Part shown: piece by piece, positions 1-9,197 of the stretch | How the letters are laid out: the number at the start of each line of letters is the position of its first letter | How positions within the stretch are numbered: position 1 is the stretch's first letter | Source: a virus | IMG/VR virus record: IMGVR_UViG_3300020171_000030 | Location: 1 to 60,523 of that record | DNA length: 60,523 nt | Direction: 5' to 3' (one strand) | Notes under the pieces: model-generated | What the model was told of the DNA's origin: nothing | Database searches by the model: none | The model's input: the letters and a program-made list of their open reading frames with translations, nothing else | Made by a program: the position numbers and the translations under genes

Positions 1-1
1 A

Positions 2-577
2 GCATTACTGCAAGAAGCTAAAAAACATTCCGAGATGTATGTTACATTTATGCAAGGCGCCGCGCAGGGAATGAAAGCTGCATTAGTTGACGGTTTCATA
101 AAAATTGCCAAAGGAGAATTTTCAGGGTTAAAAGATGTAGTGGTTGATTTCGGCAATATTATGCTTCAAGTAATAGCGCAGATGGCTGCAATTGGAATAT
201 TGAAATCGGTAGGCATGGCTGCTTTTCTTGGGGCTCATACTGGCGGATATCTTATGAATTTAGAGAACAGCTTTGGATATCGCAAGAAATTCCATTCCGG
301 CGGCGAGGTCCCGGCAACGCTCCTTGAGGGCGAAGGCGTATTAAACCGAAGAGGCATGCGCTCTTTAGGGGTAGATAATCTGAATAGGCTTAATCGCGGC
401 GAAGGTGGTGGTGTTGGTGGTGGAGATACAATAAATAATTTTTATATCCAAGCTATTGATGTAAAATCATTCAAAGATAGATTGGAACAGCATGGCGATA
501 TATTTAGTAATGCCGCTGCCGCTAATATAAGAGGTAACGGTGTGTTAAGAAAAGCAAGCCAGAGATTTCTTATTTAA
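2..577 (+). CDS. Tail tape measure protein, C-terminal end (partial)
   Basis: The reading frame is open to the left edge, so only the last 191 codons of a longer gene are present. The segment has hydrophobic helices, then a FHSGG turn, the motif EVPATLLEGEGVLNRRG and a Gly-rich stretch. This is the typical C-terminus of lambda-type tape measure proteins, which set tail length and sit in the tail lumen. It precedes the tail-tip genes, as expected. The family call is from the motif and position. Confidence 0.85.
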   Translation, partial: ALLQEAKKHSEMYVTFMQGAAQGMKAALVDGFIKIAKGEFSGLKDVVVDFGNIMLQVIAQMAAIGILKSVGMAAFLGAHTGGYLMNLENSFGYRKKFHSGGEVPATLLEGEGVLNRRGMRSLGVDNLNRLNRGEGGGVGGGDTINNFYIQAIDVKSFKDRLEQHGDIFSNAAAANIRGNGVLRKASQRFLI

Positions 578-643
578 AATGGCTAGAATATATACAAAAT
601 GTGTTAAATATCATGATATATTGAATAAACGAGGAGTTAAAAT

Positions 644-1609
644 ATGAGTTATTCAGATATATTTTCCTTAAATCCGGAATTTGGTCTAGAAGAAAGTATA
701 AATTTTCTGACCAACATTACAGAATCAGAAAGTGGTAAAGAATATCGGGATGCACTATGGGATGACGGCATAAGGGATTATAAACTTACCTGCCAGTTTT
801 TGACTCAGGCAGCGATGAACGAAATATGGCGTTTTTATATAGATAGGAAAGGTCCTTATGATTATTTTCTTATTAAAGTATTAACTGAATATGAATCCCT
901 TAGTGAAAATGCAGGTACTGCTGATAACAATGAAACTATATTTGAATTAGATTATTTTCCAGTTGATACAACAGCAAATCATTCCTGCACAGTTGGAGGT
1001 ATAGCAAATACTAATTATACATTAAGTAATAATTTTACTACTGAAAAATCATATATTACCTTTTCACCTGCCCCAGTTTCAGGAACTATATTAGTTAGTT
1101 ATGAATACTACATGAGAATGCGTTTTGCAGAAGATAAATTAAGCAGGAAGTTAGCGGCGTATCAATTATTGCATACCGGCATGATATTAAAAGAAGATCG
1201 TTGGTCTATTTATGTCCCGCCGAATACTACTTCCAGTTCTTCAAGTTCTTCAAGCAGTTTAAGCAGTTCCAGTTCTTCAAGTTCTTCAAGCAGTTTAAGC
1301 AGTTCCAGTTCTTCTAGTAGTTCAAGCAGTTCAAGTTCTTCAAGCAGTTCATCAAGTAGTTCAAGTTCTTCAAGCAGTTTCAGTTCATCAAGCAGTTCTT
1401 TTAGTTCTTCCAGTTCTTCAAGTTCTTCTAGTTGTTCTTTTAGTTCTTCTTCTAGTTCTAGTTCTAGTTCTAGTTCTAGTTTTTCAAGTAGTTCAAGCAG
1501 TTCTAGTTCTTCTAGCAGTTCATTCAGCTCAAGCAGCTCTAGTTCTTCTAGCAGTTCATTCAGCTCAAGCAGCTCTAGTTCTTCTAGTTCTTCTAGTTCT
1601 AGCAGTTAA
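644..1609 (+). CDS. DUF2460-type distal tail protein with C-terminal polyserine tract
   Basis: 321 aa. Residues 1-200 resemble the DUF2460 tail-tip family (a region near residue 65 reads as aromatic-rich IWRFYIDRKGPYDYF, matching the family's FF..R.G...F pattern). The gene has the position of gene transfer agent g12, just before BR0599, NlpC/P60 and the J-like hub. A good SD (cgaggag) lies before the ATG. From about residue 200 the protein is almost pure serine with occasional Leu, Phe and Cys to its end. Such a tail is not part of the family and matches tracts in four other virion proteins of this phage. A polyserine linker or modification target is inferred. Confidence 0.75.
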   Translation: MSYSDIFSLNPEFGLEESINFLTNITESESGKEYRDALWDDGIRDYKLTCQFLTQAAMNEIWRFYIDRKGPYDYFLIKVLTEYESLSENAGTADNNETIFELDYFPVDTTANHSCTVGGIANTNYTLSNNFTTEKSYITFSPAPVSGTILVSYEYYMRMRFAEDKLSRKLAAYQLLHTGMILKEDRWSIYVPPNTTSSSSSSSSSLSSSSSSSSSSSLSSSSSSSSSSSSSSSSSSSSSSSSSSSFSSSSSSFSSSSSSSSSSCSFSSSSSSSSSSSSSFSSSSSSSSSSSSSFSSSSSSSSSSSFSSSSSSSSSSSSSSS

Positions 1610-1620
1610 AATGTATAAAA

Positions 1621-2484
1621 ATGTATAGTTTATCAGCTACATTAATAGCTATAAAAAATCAGATACAACATAAACCAGTAGAAATTTATGATCTTTATTT
1701 AGGATCTCAGGACGAAGAAGACTCTGATACATTACATTTCGTAAATTTTTACCGGATTACAACTTTTTTTTCTTATTTTGGGCATTCCGCAACAAACTAT
1801 ATCCCTCTAGGAGTTCAAAGAACAGCCATAAAAAAATCAGCTAGTGGCGAAATAGAACAAATATCCTTCAGGATTTGCAATATTAATAAAGCCATGTCGG
1901 CATATGCGGCATCAAAAAACTTCCGCAATAAAAGAGTTGTCGCCAGGTTAATATTCAGGGATCATATTTCTTCTTATTTAGACACTAAAATTATATTTGA
2001 TGGGTTTATCCAAAATATAAGTTTTCCGCAGAAAACAATGGATGCAACGGCTACCCCGAAAATCGGATCATTAAGTTTTGAGACAGGATGGCCATATCAG
2101 ATAGAATGCCATGCCAGGTTCGGAGATAGTTATTGCAAAGTAAATAAAGAACTGGCGGCTAATAAAGTAATCGGGACTGCTACCAATGATGGAACCACTT
2201 CTACTCTTATTGATACTGTTAACCTTACGCAGGCGAATGATTATTGGAATTGGGGATATGTTATTTTTACATCAGGGTTAAATGATGGTGAGTCAAGAAA
2301 AATAGTTGATTTTGATAATGCGACAAAAAAAGCTACATTTGATTATCCTTTAGATAATATTACTAAAGCCGGAGATGGTTTTATTATTTATCGCGGTTGC
2401 GATAAGACATTGAATATATGTACTACACCGTATACCAATACAGATAATTATCATGGATTCCATACAATCCCTTTGACAAAATGA
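1621..2484 (+). CDS. BR0599/DUF2163-type tail-tip protein
   Basis: 287 aa. The C-terminus carries the family hallmark GCDKTLNICTTPYTNTDNYH followed by a Gly-Phe-His-Thr-Ile-Pro ending, which matches the phage_BR0599 C-terminal domain; the N-terminal part fits the DUF2163 domain. In gene transfer agents the equivalent (g13) forms part of the tail tip hub and the conserved cysteines bind a metal or cluster. Its stop overlaps the start of the next gene. The family assignment is firm; the role in the tail tip comes from the family. Confidence 0.85.
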   Translation: MYSLSATLIAIKNQIQHKPVEIYDLYLGSQDEEDSDTLHFVNFYRITTFFSYFGHSATNYIPLGVQRTAIKKSASGEIEQISFRICNINKAMSAYAASKNFRNKRVVARLIFRDHISSYLDTKIIFDGFIQNISFPQKTMDATATPKIGSLSFETGWPYQIECHARFGDSYCKVNKELAANKVIGTATNDGTTSTLIDTVNLTQANDYWNWGYVIFTSGLNDGESRKIVDFDNATKKATFDYPLDNITKAGDGFIIYRGCDKTLNICTTPYTNTDNYHGFHTIPLTK

Positions 2485-2879
2485 GTTTTGACTTAAATCG
2501 ACTTATAGGAATTCCCTTTAAATTAAACCAGAAAGACTTCAGTGGGTGTGATTGTAGGGGTATATGTTGGCTTTATTATAAATATATAAAAAATAAAGAA
2601 TATCCATTTACTGATGGGAAAAGGATATTTTTTAGAAATAGGAAATATGATATTCAACGGATGATAGATGTGATAGCAACGTTTTCTTCTCCGGTTGAAT
2701 TTATTGATTTAAAAGAAGGGGATTTATTGCTTTTAAAAACACTTAATGGCATAGGTGCATTAGCTGTATGTATTAATGATAAACAGATATTACATATGGA
2801 TATTGTTGTAGGATCATGTTTGACTAAGTTAAAGTATCTGGAAGATTTATTTTTAGCGGGGTATAGACCAAATGTTTAA
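2481..2879 (+). CDS. NlpC/P60-like tail-tip peptidase, possibly lacking its catalytic histidine
   Basis: 132 aa, a usual length for tail-associated NlpC/P60 domains, which cleave peptidoglycan stem peptides during DNA entry. The nucleophile motif is intact: GCDCRGICWLYY with Cys25. The second motif, usually an His before Gly-Ile, reads NGIGALAVCINDKQILHM, so the expected His is replaced; His105 in the ILHM segment is the only nearby candidate. It lies between BR0599 and the hub gene with four- and eight-base overlaps. Either the fold is structural only or another His is used. Confidence 0.8.
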   Translation: MSFDLNRLIGIPFKLNQKDFSGCDCRGICWLYYKYIKNKEYPFTDGKRIFFRNRKYDIQRMIDVIATFSSPVEFIDLKEGDLLLLKTLNGIGALAVCINDKQILHMDIVVGSCLTKLKYLEDLFLAGYRPNV

Positions 2880-5800
2880 AAGATTAACAAAAATATTAAT
2901 ATTAATACCATTATTTATTTTATGCACTTATAAATTAGCGCATGCTGATCCTATAACTGCGATTATAACGACGATAATGGCTGTTGTTGCAACAACTATT
3001 ACAGGAACAGCACCGTTATGGATACCAATGGTGGCCCATATCATTGTATATAGCGCGATGATAGCCATGGTCGGCTTTTCTATTTATTCTTCGGTAAGAG
3101 CCGCCCAACAGGCAGATAAATTAAAATCCGCTGGAGGTTCAAGTTCTAAATATACAGCGCCGATTATAAATAATACTTTTTCTAATGAAGGCGTTGTCCC
3201 TATAGTGTATGGTGGGCCTATTCTTTTTGGTGGAAATTTAGTATGGCAGTCAGATCCGGGTACAACAGTCAAGAGATTTCTTTGCGTTTGTATTGGCGAA
3301 ATAACCAGTATTACTAATGTAAAGATAGATGACCAGTCGATAGGAGATCTCTCTGGATGCACCTATACTGCTTATCTAGGGACATCTACTCAATCAGTTG
3401 ATTCCCGCGGATCAGCAACCGTTAAGGGATTACGCGATGTCGCATATATAGCCGCTACAATAACTGCAGGAGATAAAGTAAGCAGCAACCCTACAATAAC
3501 TGCTGAAGTGGTCGGCCGTAAAATACAAACATGGAATTCTGCATCACAGAATTGGACTACTAATGCAATAACATCTTCAAAAAACCCTGCTGCAATAATA
3601 AGAGATTATATGTTATTAAGCAGGGTTTTGGGAGGGTGCGGTATCCCAGAATCATTTATTGACCCAGTTACTTTCGGAGAATTTTTTATGCAATGCGCTG
3701 CATTAATTGATAACGGAAATGGAGGTACGGAAGCAAGATATGAATTAGATATTGCATTAGATACCAAACATTCCGCATTAGATAATCTCGATAAATTACT
3801 TATTACTTGTAATGCTAAAATTATACATAGCGGTGCACTTTATAAAATAGCATTTGAAAAAGCAGGCGAAACTGCTGTAATGGCATTTACAGAAGATAAT
3901 ATCACTAAAGGAACTTTTGTTTATGGATACGGCAAAACGGATTCCATGCCGAATAGGGTAGGCGTTGAATGGATTTCCGCATTAGAATCCAAAAATCCTA
4001 AACGTGTTGCTTGGGCAGAAGATGAGTTGGATCAGGATATTAGAGGAGCTATAGAAGATAAGATTGAATGTTATGGGATAATCAGGCAATCGCAGGCTTC
4101 CAGATTAGCGAATAAATTTTTATATGAAGGGAAACTCGCGGATATATGGTGTGAATTTGAATGTAATATGTCAGCCATGCACTGCGAGCCGTTTGATGTT
4201 GTTTCAGTAACGCATTCCCGGCCAAACTGGACTGCCGCATTATTCAGGATTGTCGGAACAGAAGAAAAAGATTTTGGTAAAGCTAAATTTTCATGTCAAG
4301 CATATAATTCCTCTATTGTTGATGACAGACATGGTTCATCTTTTGACGATTGGGATTATGGGTCTCCATCTAACCCCTTTGCGTCTGTTACAGAGGTTAG
4401 CAATATAATATTAACAGAAGTAGGATGGTTGAATCCTGATGGAACATGGATATCGCATATAGATGTTTCATGGACTAAACCTATCAGCAAACTTGATCTT
4501 TTGGATTCTTATATTATTGAGTTAAAAAAGGGAACAGATAGTTATATAATCGTTGGTTCTGCACCGGCTTCTGCTACGGAATACCGGATTAATATAAACT
4601 TAGAGACTGATGAAATTTATTATATTCGTATTAAAACAAAATCAATAAATAGTATTATATCTAATGGAACAATTTCAGCAGTATTAAAACTTACTGGTAA
4701 AGAATCTCTACCTGACAATGTTTCCGGTTTCGCCTATACATTTACGAATGAACTTGTTTTCAAGTGGAATAAAAATGATGATTTAGATTTAGCGGGATAT
4801 GAAATCCGAACAGAAGATGCTAATTGGGGTATCCAAAGTGCAACTCTTATTTATCGGGGATTAAGCAATACATTTACTATCATTAAACCTGCATCAAGAA
4901 CTCCCGGTGTTTATTATATCAAAGCTTATGATAATTCAGGAAATTATTCTTTTAACGCACAATTTGTTTCACCTACTAACGCCGCGCCAATAGCGCCAAT
5001 TATTACAATGACACAATGGTTTGGTTTTGCTAAAATTCAATGGACTGATGTTGCTGATACTGATTTATTATATTATCAAGTGTATAAATCAGATACTAAT
5101 GCTTGGGCTGGTGAAGAAACATTGGAAGCGGTAGTATCTGGAACAGCGGTAACAGTTCAAGGCAAAGCGCCGGTTGATGTGATGGCCGATGTTGTTGACG
5201 CTACAAGCATTATTGACGCTGATATAATTGCTAAGGGAGTTAATTATTTTGTAGGAGATAGAATCGAACAGACTTCTGGAATTTATAACGGGCAGAAAAC
5301 TACGATTACAGCATTTGATACCGCTATAGGAAAAGTATCTGTAGCAAGTTGGCCATCAGGAACACCTTCAATAGGAGATAAATTTGTATTAAAAGATAGG
5401 GCATATTTTATGGTAAGAGGTGTAGATACTTATGGTGCCGGAGTATTTTCTTCTACAACAACAATAGATTTTACTCCATTATCAGAATCGGAAATAGGAG
5501 ATGCAATAATAAGTGCTAGAAAGCTTATTGCCGGAGAAGTTATTACTTTATCGGCGCAGATAAAAGATGCTATTATAACAAATGCTAAAATTGTATCTTT
5601 GACCGCCGATAAGATTATAACTGGTACATTATCTGCTACTGAAGAGATAGATATCGGAAATAATATGATAATAGACGGCGACGGTAATATAAGAGTCTAT
5701 GCCGATACCGTATATATACAAACCAATATTAATGACCATATAGACTTTAAAGAAAATGGCGGTGCAGAACTTACTGCTAACTTGACTCCTACCACATATT

Positions 5801-6075
5801 ATACTCCAACACAACTGGCGGCAGAAATACAAACAGCTTTAATAGCAGCAGGAGATAATAATTATGTTGTAACATATAATTCTACTACAAGAAAAATAAC
5901 TATCGCTAATGCTAGTTTAACAACACTATCAATATTATGGAATTCTGGAACTAATGCTCGATTAAATGCGGCCGGAGCCGCAGGATTTAATACTACCGCC
6001 GATGATACTGGCGCTTTGACATATACAGGAGATAACGAAGTAGCGTTAAGAGTTTTATTGGGTAAATTATCATGA
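2872..6075 (+). CDS. J-like tail hub / host specificity protein
   Basis: 1067 aa. Residues 1-80 contain a signal-like hydrophobic stretch ending in AHA and further hydrophobic helices, which is unusual for a tail hub. Residues 90-430 match lambda gpJ/Phage-tail_3-type hub domains (GGPILFGGNLVWQ; a segment with LSRVLGGCGIP; CEPFDVVSVTH). Residues about 505-800 look like fibronectin type III repeats. Then comes a region with AKIVSLTADKIITGTL, typical of the C-terminal parts of J proteins, and a last module starting TPTQLAAEIQTAL. This protein closes the tail tube and probably contacts the receptor. Confidence 0.85.
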   Translation: MFKRLTKILILIPLFILCTYKLAHADPITAIITTIMAVVATTITGTAPLWIPMVAHIIVYSAMIAMVGFSIYSSVRAAQQADKLKSAGGSSSKYTAPIINNTFSNEGVVPIVYGGPILFGGNLVWQSDPGTTVKRFLCVCIGEITSITNVKIDDQSIGDLSGCTYTAYLGTSTQSVDSRGSATVKGLRDVAYIAATITAGDKVSSNPTITAEVVGRKIQTWNSASQNWTTNAITSSKNPAAIIRDYMLLSRVLGGCGIPESFIDPVTFGEFFMQCAALIDNGNGGTEARYELDIALDTKHSALDNLDKLLITCNAKIIHSGALYKIAFEKAGETAVMAFTEDNITKGTFVYGYGKTDSMPNRVGVEWISALESKNPKRVAWAEDELDQDIRGAIEDKIECYGIIRQSQASRLANKFLYEGKLADIWCEFECNMSAMHCEPFDVVSVTHSRPNWTAALFRIVGTEEKDFGKAKFSCQAYNSSIVDDRHGSSFDDWDYGSPSNPFASVTEVSNIILTEVGWLNPDGTWISHIDVSWTKPISKLDLLDSYIIELKKGTDSYIIVGSAPASATEYRININLETDEIYYIRIKTKSINSIISNGTISAVLKLTGKESLPDNVSGFAYTFTNELVFKWNKNDDLDLAGYEIRTEDANWGIQSATLIYRGLSNTFTIIKPASRTPGVYYIKAYDNSGNYSFNAQFVSPTNAAPIAPIITMTQWFGFAKIQWTDVADTDLLYYQVYKSDTNAWAGEETLEAVVSGTAVTVQGKAPVDVMADVVDATSIIDADIIAKGVNYFVGDRIEQTSGIYNGQKTTITAFDTAIGKVSVASWPSGTPSIGDKFVLKDRAYFMVRGVDTYGAGVFSSTTTIDFTPLSESEIGDAIISARKLIAGEVITLSAQIKDAIITNAKIVSLTADKIITGTLSATEEIDIGNNMIIDGDGNIRVYADTVYIQTNINDHIDFKENGGAELTANLTPTTYYTPTQLAAEIQTALIAAGDNNYVVTYNSTTRKITIANASLTTLSILWNSGTNARLNAAGAAGFNTTADDTGALTYTGDNEVALRVLLGKLS

Positions 6076-6422
6076 GCGAATACGGACTATTATTAAACAA
6101 TAACAAAGGAGAAAGAGTCTTTTCCACAGAAGATAGAGGTTTGTTGCGTACTAGTCAATATGGAGACATTACAGTCCCACACGCAACTGAATTAGATGGT
6201 GATTGGACAAATGGTGAAATTTTAGTAAATATAACACCGACTGCAAGCCGTATATTACTTGCTTGGACTAACATAGATTCAATATCTACCAACCAAAAGA
6301 TAACGGTAATGCCTTCGCATTTTAATGCGGCTAATGAGATTGACCAACTTATATTAACTAATATGCATCAAACTGATGATACATTGGTAAGATGGATAGT
6401 ATTTAAATATGATGAGAGATAA
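6072..6422 (+). CDS. Small tail-associated protein, first of a pair
   Basis: 116 aa, starting in an ATGA overlap with the hub gene. It begins MSEYGLLLNNNKGERVF, an opening shared by many short proteins found next to phage tail hubs and by its neighbour at 6426. The rest is beta-rich by eye. I do not recognise a defined domain. A tail-tip or fibre-chaperone role is inferred from position. Confidence 0.6.
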   Translation: MSEYGLLLNNNKGERVFSTEDRGLLRTSQYGDITVPHATELDGDWTNGEILVNITPTASRILLAWTNIDSISTNQKITVMPSHFNAANEIDQLILTNMHQTDDTLVRWIVFKYDER

Positions 6423-6425
6423 AAT

Positions 6426-7121
6426 ATGAGTGAGTTTGGGCTATTAGTAAAAAATCAATATGGTAATATACATACTAATGTATTAGCAGAAGCCCCTACT
6501 ATAATTGCTTTTGGATATGGGAATATTGCCGCTAGCGGGAGTATTTATGGAAATATAGGAGCACCAGCAAAAAATGCCATTGGTTTTTATCACGCAGATT
6601 CTTATGCCTCTCCTGCTATGAAATGGTATGGAGATGGTTATGTAAGAATATATCAAAGATTTTGGAAAGTCAGTTCTAAAATATATTTTATAATAGGGCA
6701 ATATGGTCCTGGACAATTAGTTACCACGGATGCTTTTGGGATAAGGAATAATAATATCTTTCAAAATAAATCCATAACCTCTGATCTTCCTCATTTTGTA
6801 ATAGGAACAGCGGTAATACTCACTAAAACTTATGAGACGACAGAGGGACCTTTCGATGATTTTTTATGGGGTGATTCTGCTGCGTTCAATTATTTTTATA
6901 TTCCTTTTGTTGATATCAACCCAGCTGTATTCATGGATTCGATTGCCACGGTAGATGAAATAGAAAGAAGAATACAAGTGGCACACATATGGAGAAATAA
7001 CGCAACAGCTCTAGATTTAGGTTTATATGCCACTATTGATAAATATTGGACTTTGTTAGGGGGTACACAAGACACATTAATTACTCTCATAAAAGGAATA
7101 TCTGGTATCTATGGAGGATAA
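6426..7121 (+). CDS. Small tail-associated protein, second of a pair
   Basis: 231 aa with a MSEFGLLVKNQYGN start that parallels the preceding protein (MSEYGLLLNN), suggesting duplication of an N-terminal docking module. The remainder contains aromatic and Gly-rich beta segments. Function is unknown; a tail tip or fibre component is the simplest reading of the context. Confidence 0.6.
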   Translation: MSEFGLLVKNQYGNIHTNVLAEAPTIIAFGYGNIAASGSIYGNIGAPAKNAIGFYHADSYASPAMKWYGDGYVRIYQRFWKVSSKIYFIIGQYGPGQLVTTDAFGIRNNNIFQNKSITSDLPHFVIGTAVILTKTYETTEGPFDDFLWGDSAAFNYFYIPFVDINPAVFMDSIATVDEIERRIQVAHIWRNNATALDLGLYATIDKYWTLLGGTQDTLITLIKGISGIYGG

Positions 7122-7394
7122 ATGTTTGATAAGAAAGAATATTTAGAAATAACTAAACTCAATTTAGATAAAGATAAACAAGGCATTTCTTTTAACCTTG
7201 ACAAAAAATATAAAGACTTATATCATAATAGAGGCAACAAAATTATATCTGGAGAAGAAGGACTGATTTTAACCAATGGCAAAGAAACCCATATCATTAC
7301 AAGCATAGTCGGAGACAATTTAGTTCTTGATAAACCGATAAAAAACAGCAGTTCATTCACGCTTAAAATAAACAGGATATTAAAATTGAAATGA
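7122..7394 (+). CDS. Hypothetical protein in the tail/lysis region
   Basis: 90 aa, directly after the preceding stop with an SD (ggagg) before the ATG. Lysine-rich, with a beta-rich C-terminal half (TNGKETHIITSIVGDNLVLD). No domain recognised. Its stop overlaps the start of the lipoprotein gene (ATGA), so the two are translationally coupled. Confidence 0.6.
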   Translation: MFDKKEYLEITKLNLDKDKQGISFNLDKKYKDLYHNRGNKIISGEEGLILTNGKETHIITSIVGDNLVLDKPIKNSSSFTLKINRILKLK

Positions 7395-7555
7395 AAATAT
7401 TTTTAATAGCACTATTATTAAGTATTGCAATATTATCAGGATGCGCTACTTTAACACCAACAGAAAGATTGGTATGGGATAGTTATTTTGAACAAATGGA
7501 AAAGGCACGTCAGATTGATATTAGGTTTTTATTGGAGAATCCAAAACAATATTGA
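7391..7555 (+). CDS. Small lipoprotein, candidate outer-membrane spanin subunit
   Basis: 54 aa. It starts MKIFLIALLLSIAILSGC, a lipoprotein signal peptide with a lipobox (LSGC, Cys18), leaving a 37-residue mature peptide. The ATG overlaps the upstream stop by four bases. Phages of diderm hosts often encode a small lipoprotein (o-spanin) in the lysis cassette, and holin-like genes follow here. The spanin role is an inference; the lipobox is directly visible. Confidence 0.6.
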   Translation: MKIFLIALLLSIAILSGCATLTPTERLVWDSYFEQMEKARQIDIRFLLENPKQY

Positions 7556-7556
7556 T

Positions 7557-7748
7557 ATGTTAAAAATAAGTCCTACAACTCAACTGGATATTTTTGAAAC
7601 AGTATTTCTAACACTACTAGAACATCCGTCAATGAGGTGGCGCCTTAAAGCTATACTTGAGTCCCGGGATAGAGTGGATAATGCGGAGTTGGATTTAAAG
7701 TTAAGGAAACTTGAGCTTGAACTTTTACAAAATCAGAAAGGAGAGTGA
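7557..7748 (+). CDS. Small helical hypothetical protein
   Basis: 63 aa from the ATG at 7557, one base after the lipoprotein stop. A longer TTG-started form is possible (7488) but would overlap the lipoprotein for 68 bases. The C-terminal half is charged and helical (ESRDRVDNAELDLKLRKLEL), a likely coiled coil. No SD is obvious, so coupling to the upstream gene is likely. Confidence 0.5.
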   Translation: MLKISPTTQLDIFETVFLTLLEHPSMRWRLKAILESRDRVDNAELDLKLRKLELELLQNQKGE

Positions 7749-7749
7749 A

Positions 7750-7983
7750 ATGAAAATATTAAAATGGATAGCAATATTTCTTCCTACAATATTGGGAATT
7801 TTGGAAGCATTCCTGAAATTCGTAAAAGAGGTATTGACTTTAGTTGTAGATATTCTATTCCCAATAATACCTATCGCTAAATTCAAGGTAATTGTTACAG
7901 CGATGCGTGGTGGCGTGGATAAAATATCTGATTGGCTGAGCAAGAATAAAGAAAAGATACTCGCATATTTAAAGCTAATATGA
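7750..7983 (+). CDS. Holin-like small membrane protein
   Basis: 77 aa with SD aaggagag before the ATG at 7750. Two hydrophobic stretches (about residues 5-20 and 25-45) are followed by a lysine-rich C-terminus (SKNKEKILAYLKLI), a layout common to class II holins. It lies between a lipoprotein and another membrane protein. Holin function is inferred from topology and context only. Confidence 0.5.
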   Translation: MKILKWIAIFLPTILGILEAFLKFVKEVLTLVVDILFPIIPIAKFKVIVTAMRGGVDKISDWLSKNKEKILAYLKLI

Positions 7984-8255
7984 ATCCTTTAATTTTAAGC
8001 GGGGTAAATATAATTTATCACAATATCCGCAGATTTGCGGGAGTGATATTGATAGCAGTAGTGCTTATTGGGGGGCCTTACTTACTTTATAGAAAAGGTT
8101 ATAATAAGGGTTATCAGGCTGGCTATTCCGCAGCAATAAAAGAAAGACCTACCTATGGGCAAGTAGGGACAGTAGTTAATGAAGCTCCAGATGGATATAA
8201 GATATTAGGGGTAAGAGTAAATATCTGGAAGTTTAGATTAGGATTAGGGATTTAA
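7980..8255 (+). CDS. Single-pass membrane protein of the putative lysis group
   Basis: 91 aa, starting in an ATGA overlap. One transmembrane helix (AGVILIAVVLIGGPYLLY) follows a short N-terminus. Then comes a Gly/Tyr/Lys-rich segment (RKGYNKGYQAGYSAA) and a short tail. It is the last plus-strand gene before the terminator. It could be an inner-membrane spanin or lysis accessory, but no coiled coil typical of spanins is visible. Confidence 0.5.
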   Translation: MNPLILSGVNIIYHNIRRFAGVILIAVVLIGGPYLLYRKGYNKGYQAGYSAAIKERPTYGQVGTVVNEAPDGYKILGVRVNIWKFRLGLGI

Positions 8256-8277
8256 ATCTCGAAACCTAGGATAAAAA

Positions 8278-8317
8278 ATATCGCAGAAAAATTATAACTT
8301 CTGCGGTATTTTTTTTT
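8278..8317 (+). terminator. Strong intrinsic terminator, probably bidirectional
   Basis: An 11-bp stem (ATATCGCAGAA with TTCTGCGGTAT, one G-T pair), a 10-base loop and then nine T. A run of A at 8273-8278 gives a U-tract in the other direction, so it can also stop the minus-strand operon ending at 8400. It marks the convergence of the late and early transcripts. Confidence 0.85.
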
Positions 8318-8399
8318 ATAAATCCTAAAATCAGATATGTAAAAATCTATTATATTGTTTTTTGCGTTTCTGTGGGTATGCTACTTGCCCCAGCCCTAA

Positions 8400-8660
8400 C
8401 TACCCTATTTTATTCAAGGAACGTAGATATGCTTGCTTGCCAGCGTTCTCCCTTGATGTAAGTCCTTGATATTTAAGAAGTTGACTATATTTTTCACCAA
8501 TCCTTTTTCGAGTAGGCTTATGGGCCTTACATTTTTCTTCATTTTTGAGCCCAAAACGTTCTTTTCCACCTATTGTTGAGGCTTCTGGATCTAATGGACA
8601 ATTGTTGCAAGAACACGCTTCAAAACTAGGACATTCGCGGTAAGGCATTCTATTTAACAT
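8400..8660 (-). CDS. Cys-rich small protein, putative zinc binding
   Basis: 86 aa. The first 30 residues contain five Cys (RECPSFEACSCNNCPLDPEA), then a Lys-rich helical C-terminus with HKPTRKRIGEKYSQL. It is the last gene of the minus-strand region and overlaps the preceding one by 11 bases. A metal-binding or redox role is likely; no known family recognised. Confidence 0.6.
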   Translation of the reverse strand: MLNRMPYRECPSFEACSCNNCPLDPEASTIGGKERFGLKNEEKCKAHKPTRKRIGEKYSQLLKYQGLTSRENAGKQAYLRSLNKIG

Positions 8661-8913
8661 TTTCTTTCCTTTCTTTTTTAATTGCTATGTTTGGGCTATA
8701 TTTGCTTCTCGGCTGGTATTTCTTAGGCAATCCGCCATAAGACAGATTTTTCATATCTTTTCTAGTCAATGGTTTATTTATCGATTTTTCTTTCGCATGT
8801 TTGCCGCATACGTATCCGATAATACTACTATCTTTCTTATCTCGTATCACGGCAGGGAAATGTTTCGAATCAGCAGTATGGCTTTCACCACAGAGTTTAC
8901 AACGTAATTTCAT
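8650..8913 (-). CDS. Zinc-ribbon small protein
   Basis: 87 aa. Starts MKLRCKLCGES and has a second Cys/His pair (YVCGKHAKEKS), a treble-clef style zinc site, then a basic tail. It overlaps its upstream neighbour by four bases (ATGA). Nucleic-acid binding is plausible but not shown. Confidence 0.6.
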   Translation of the reverse strand: MKLRCKLCGESHTADSKHFPAVIRDKKDSSIIGYVCGKHAKEKSINKPLTRKDMKNLSYGGLPKKYQPRSKYSPNIAIKKERKENVK

Positions 8914-9197
8914 ATTTTCGGCACCTCTCTTTCATTTGTTTCTGTCCCATTTGTTAGTAGGATATACTTTAAATCTTCCGGCGAAACATATCCGCGGCCT
9001 TTCCGGTAGAATTTTGCTTTGGGGCAGTTGGAAAAATGTGAGATATAAGCACCGTCTTTATCTTGGCAAATTGGCATTTTCTTCCCGTTTTCAGTTGAAG
9101 CCCACCAGATTTTTTTATGGCACCCTCTACATTTTCCGTGATCTAATTCGAAATCGACCCAGACTTTTGCTCCACCCTTAAGTATTAAAATAGTCAT
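8910..9197 (-). CDS. Zinc-binding small protein
   Basis: 95 aa with CRGCHKKIWWASTENGKKMP and later Cys/His (CQDKDG, HFSNC), a likely zinc ribbon like those in phage hypothetical proteins that carry WW.....GK.MP. It starts in a four-base overlap with the radical SAM gene upstream and belongs to the same operon. Function unknown. Confidence 0.6.
   Translation of the reverse strand: MTILILKGGAKVWVDFELDHGKCRGCHKKIWWASTENGKKMPICQDKDGAYISHFSNCPKAKFYRKGRGYVSPEDLKYILLTNGTETNEREVPKI

Noticed and set aside
3084-3362. Minus-strand ORF inside the tail hub gene
   Set aside because: Shadow frame of a well supported gene, no SD.
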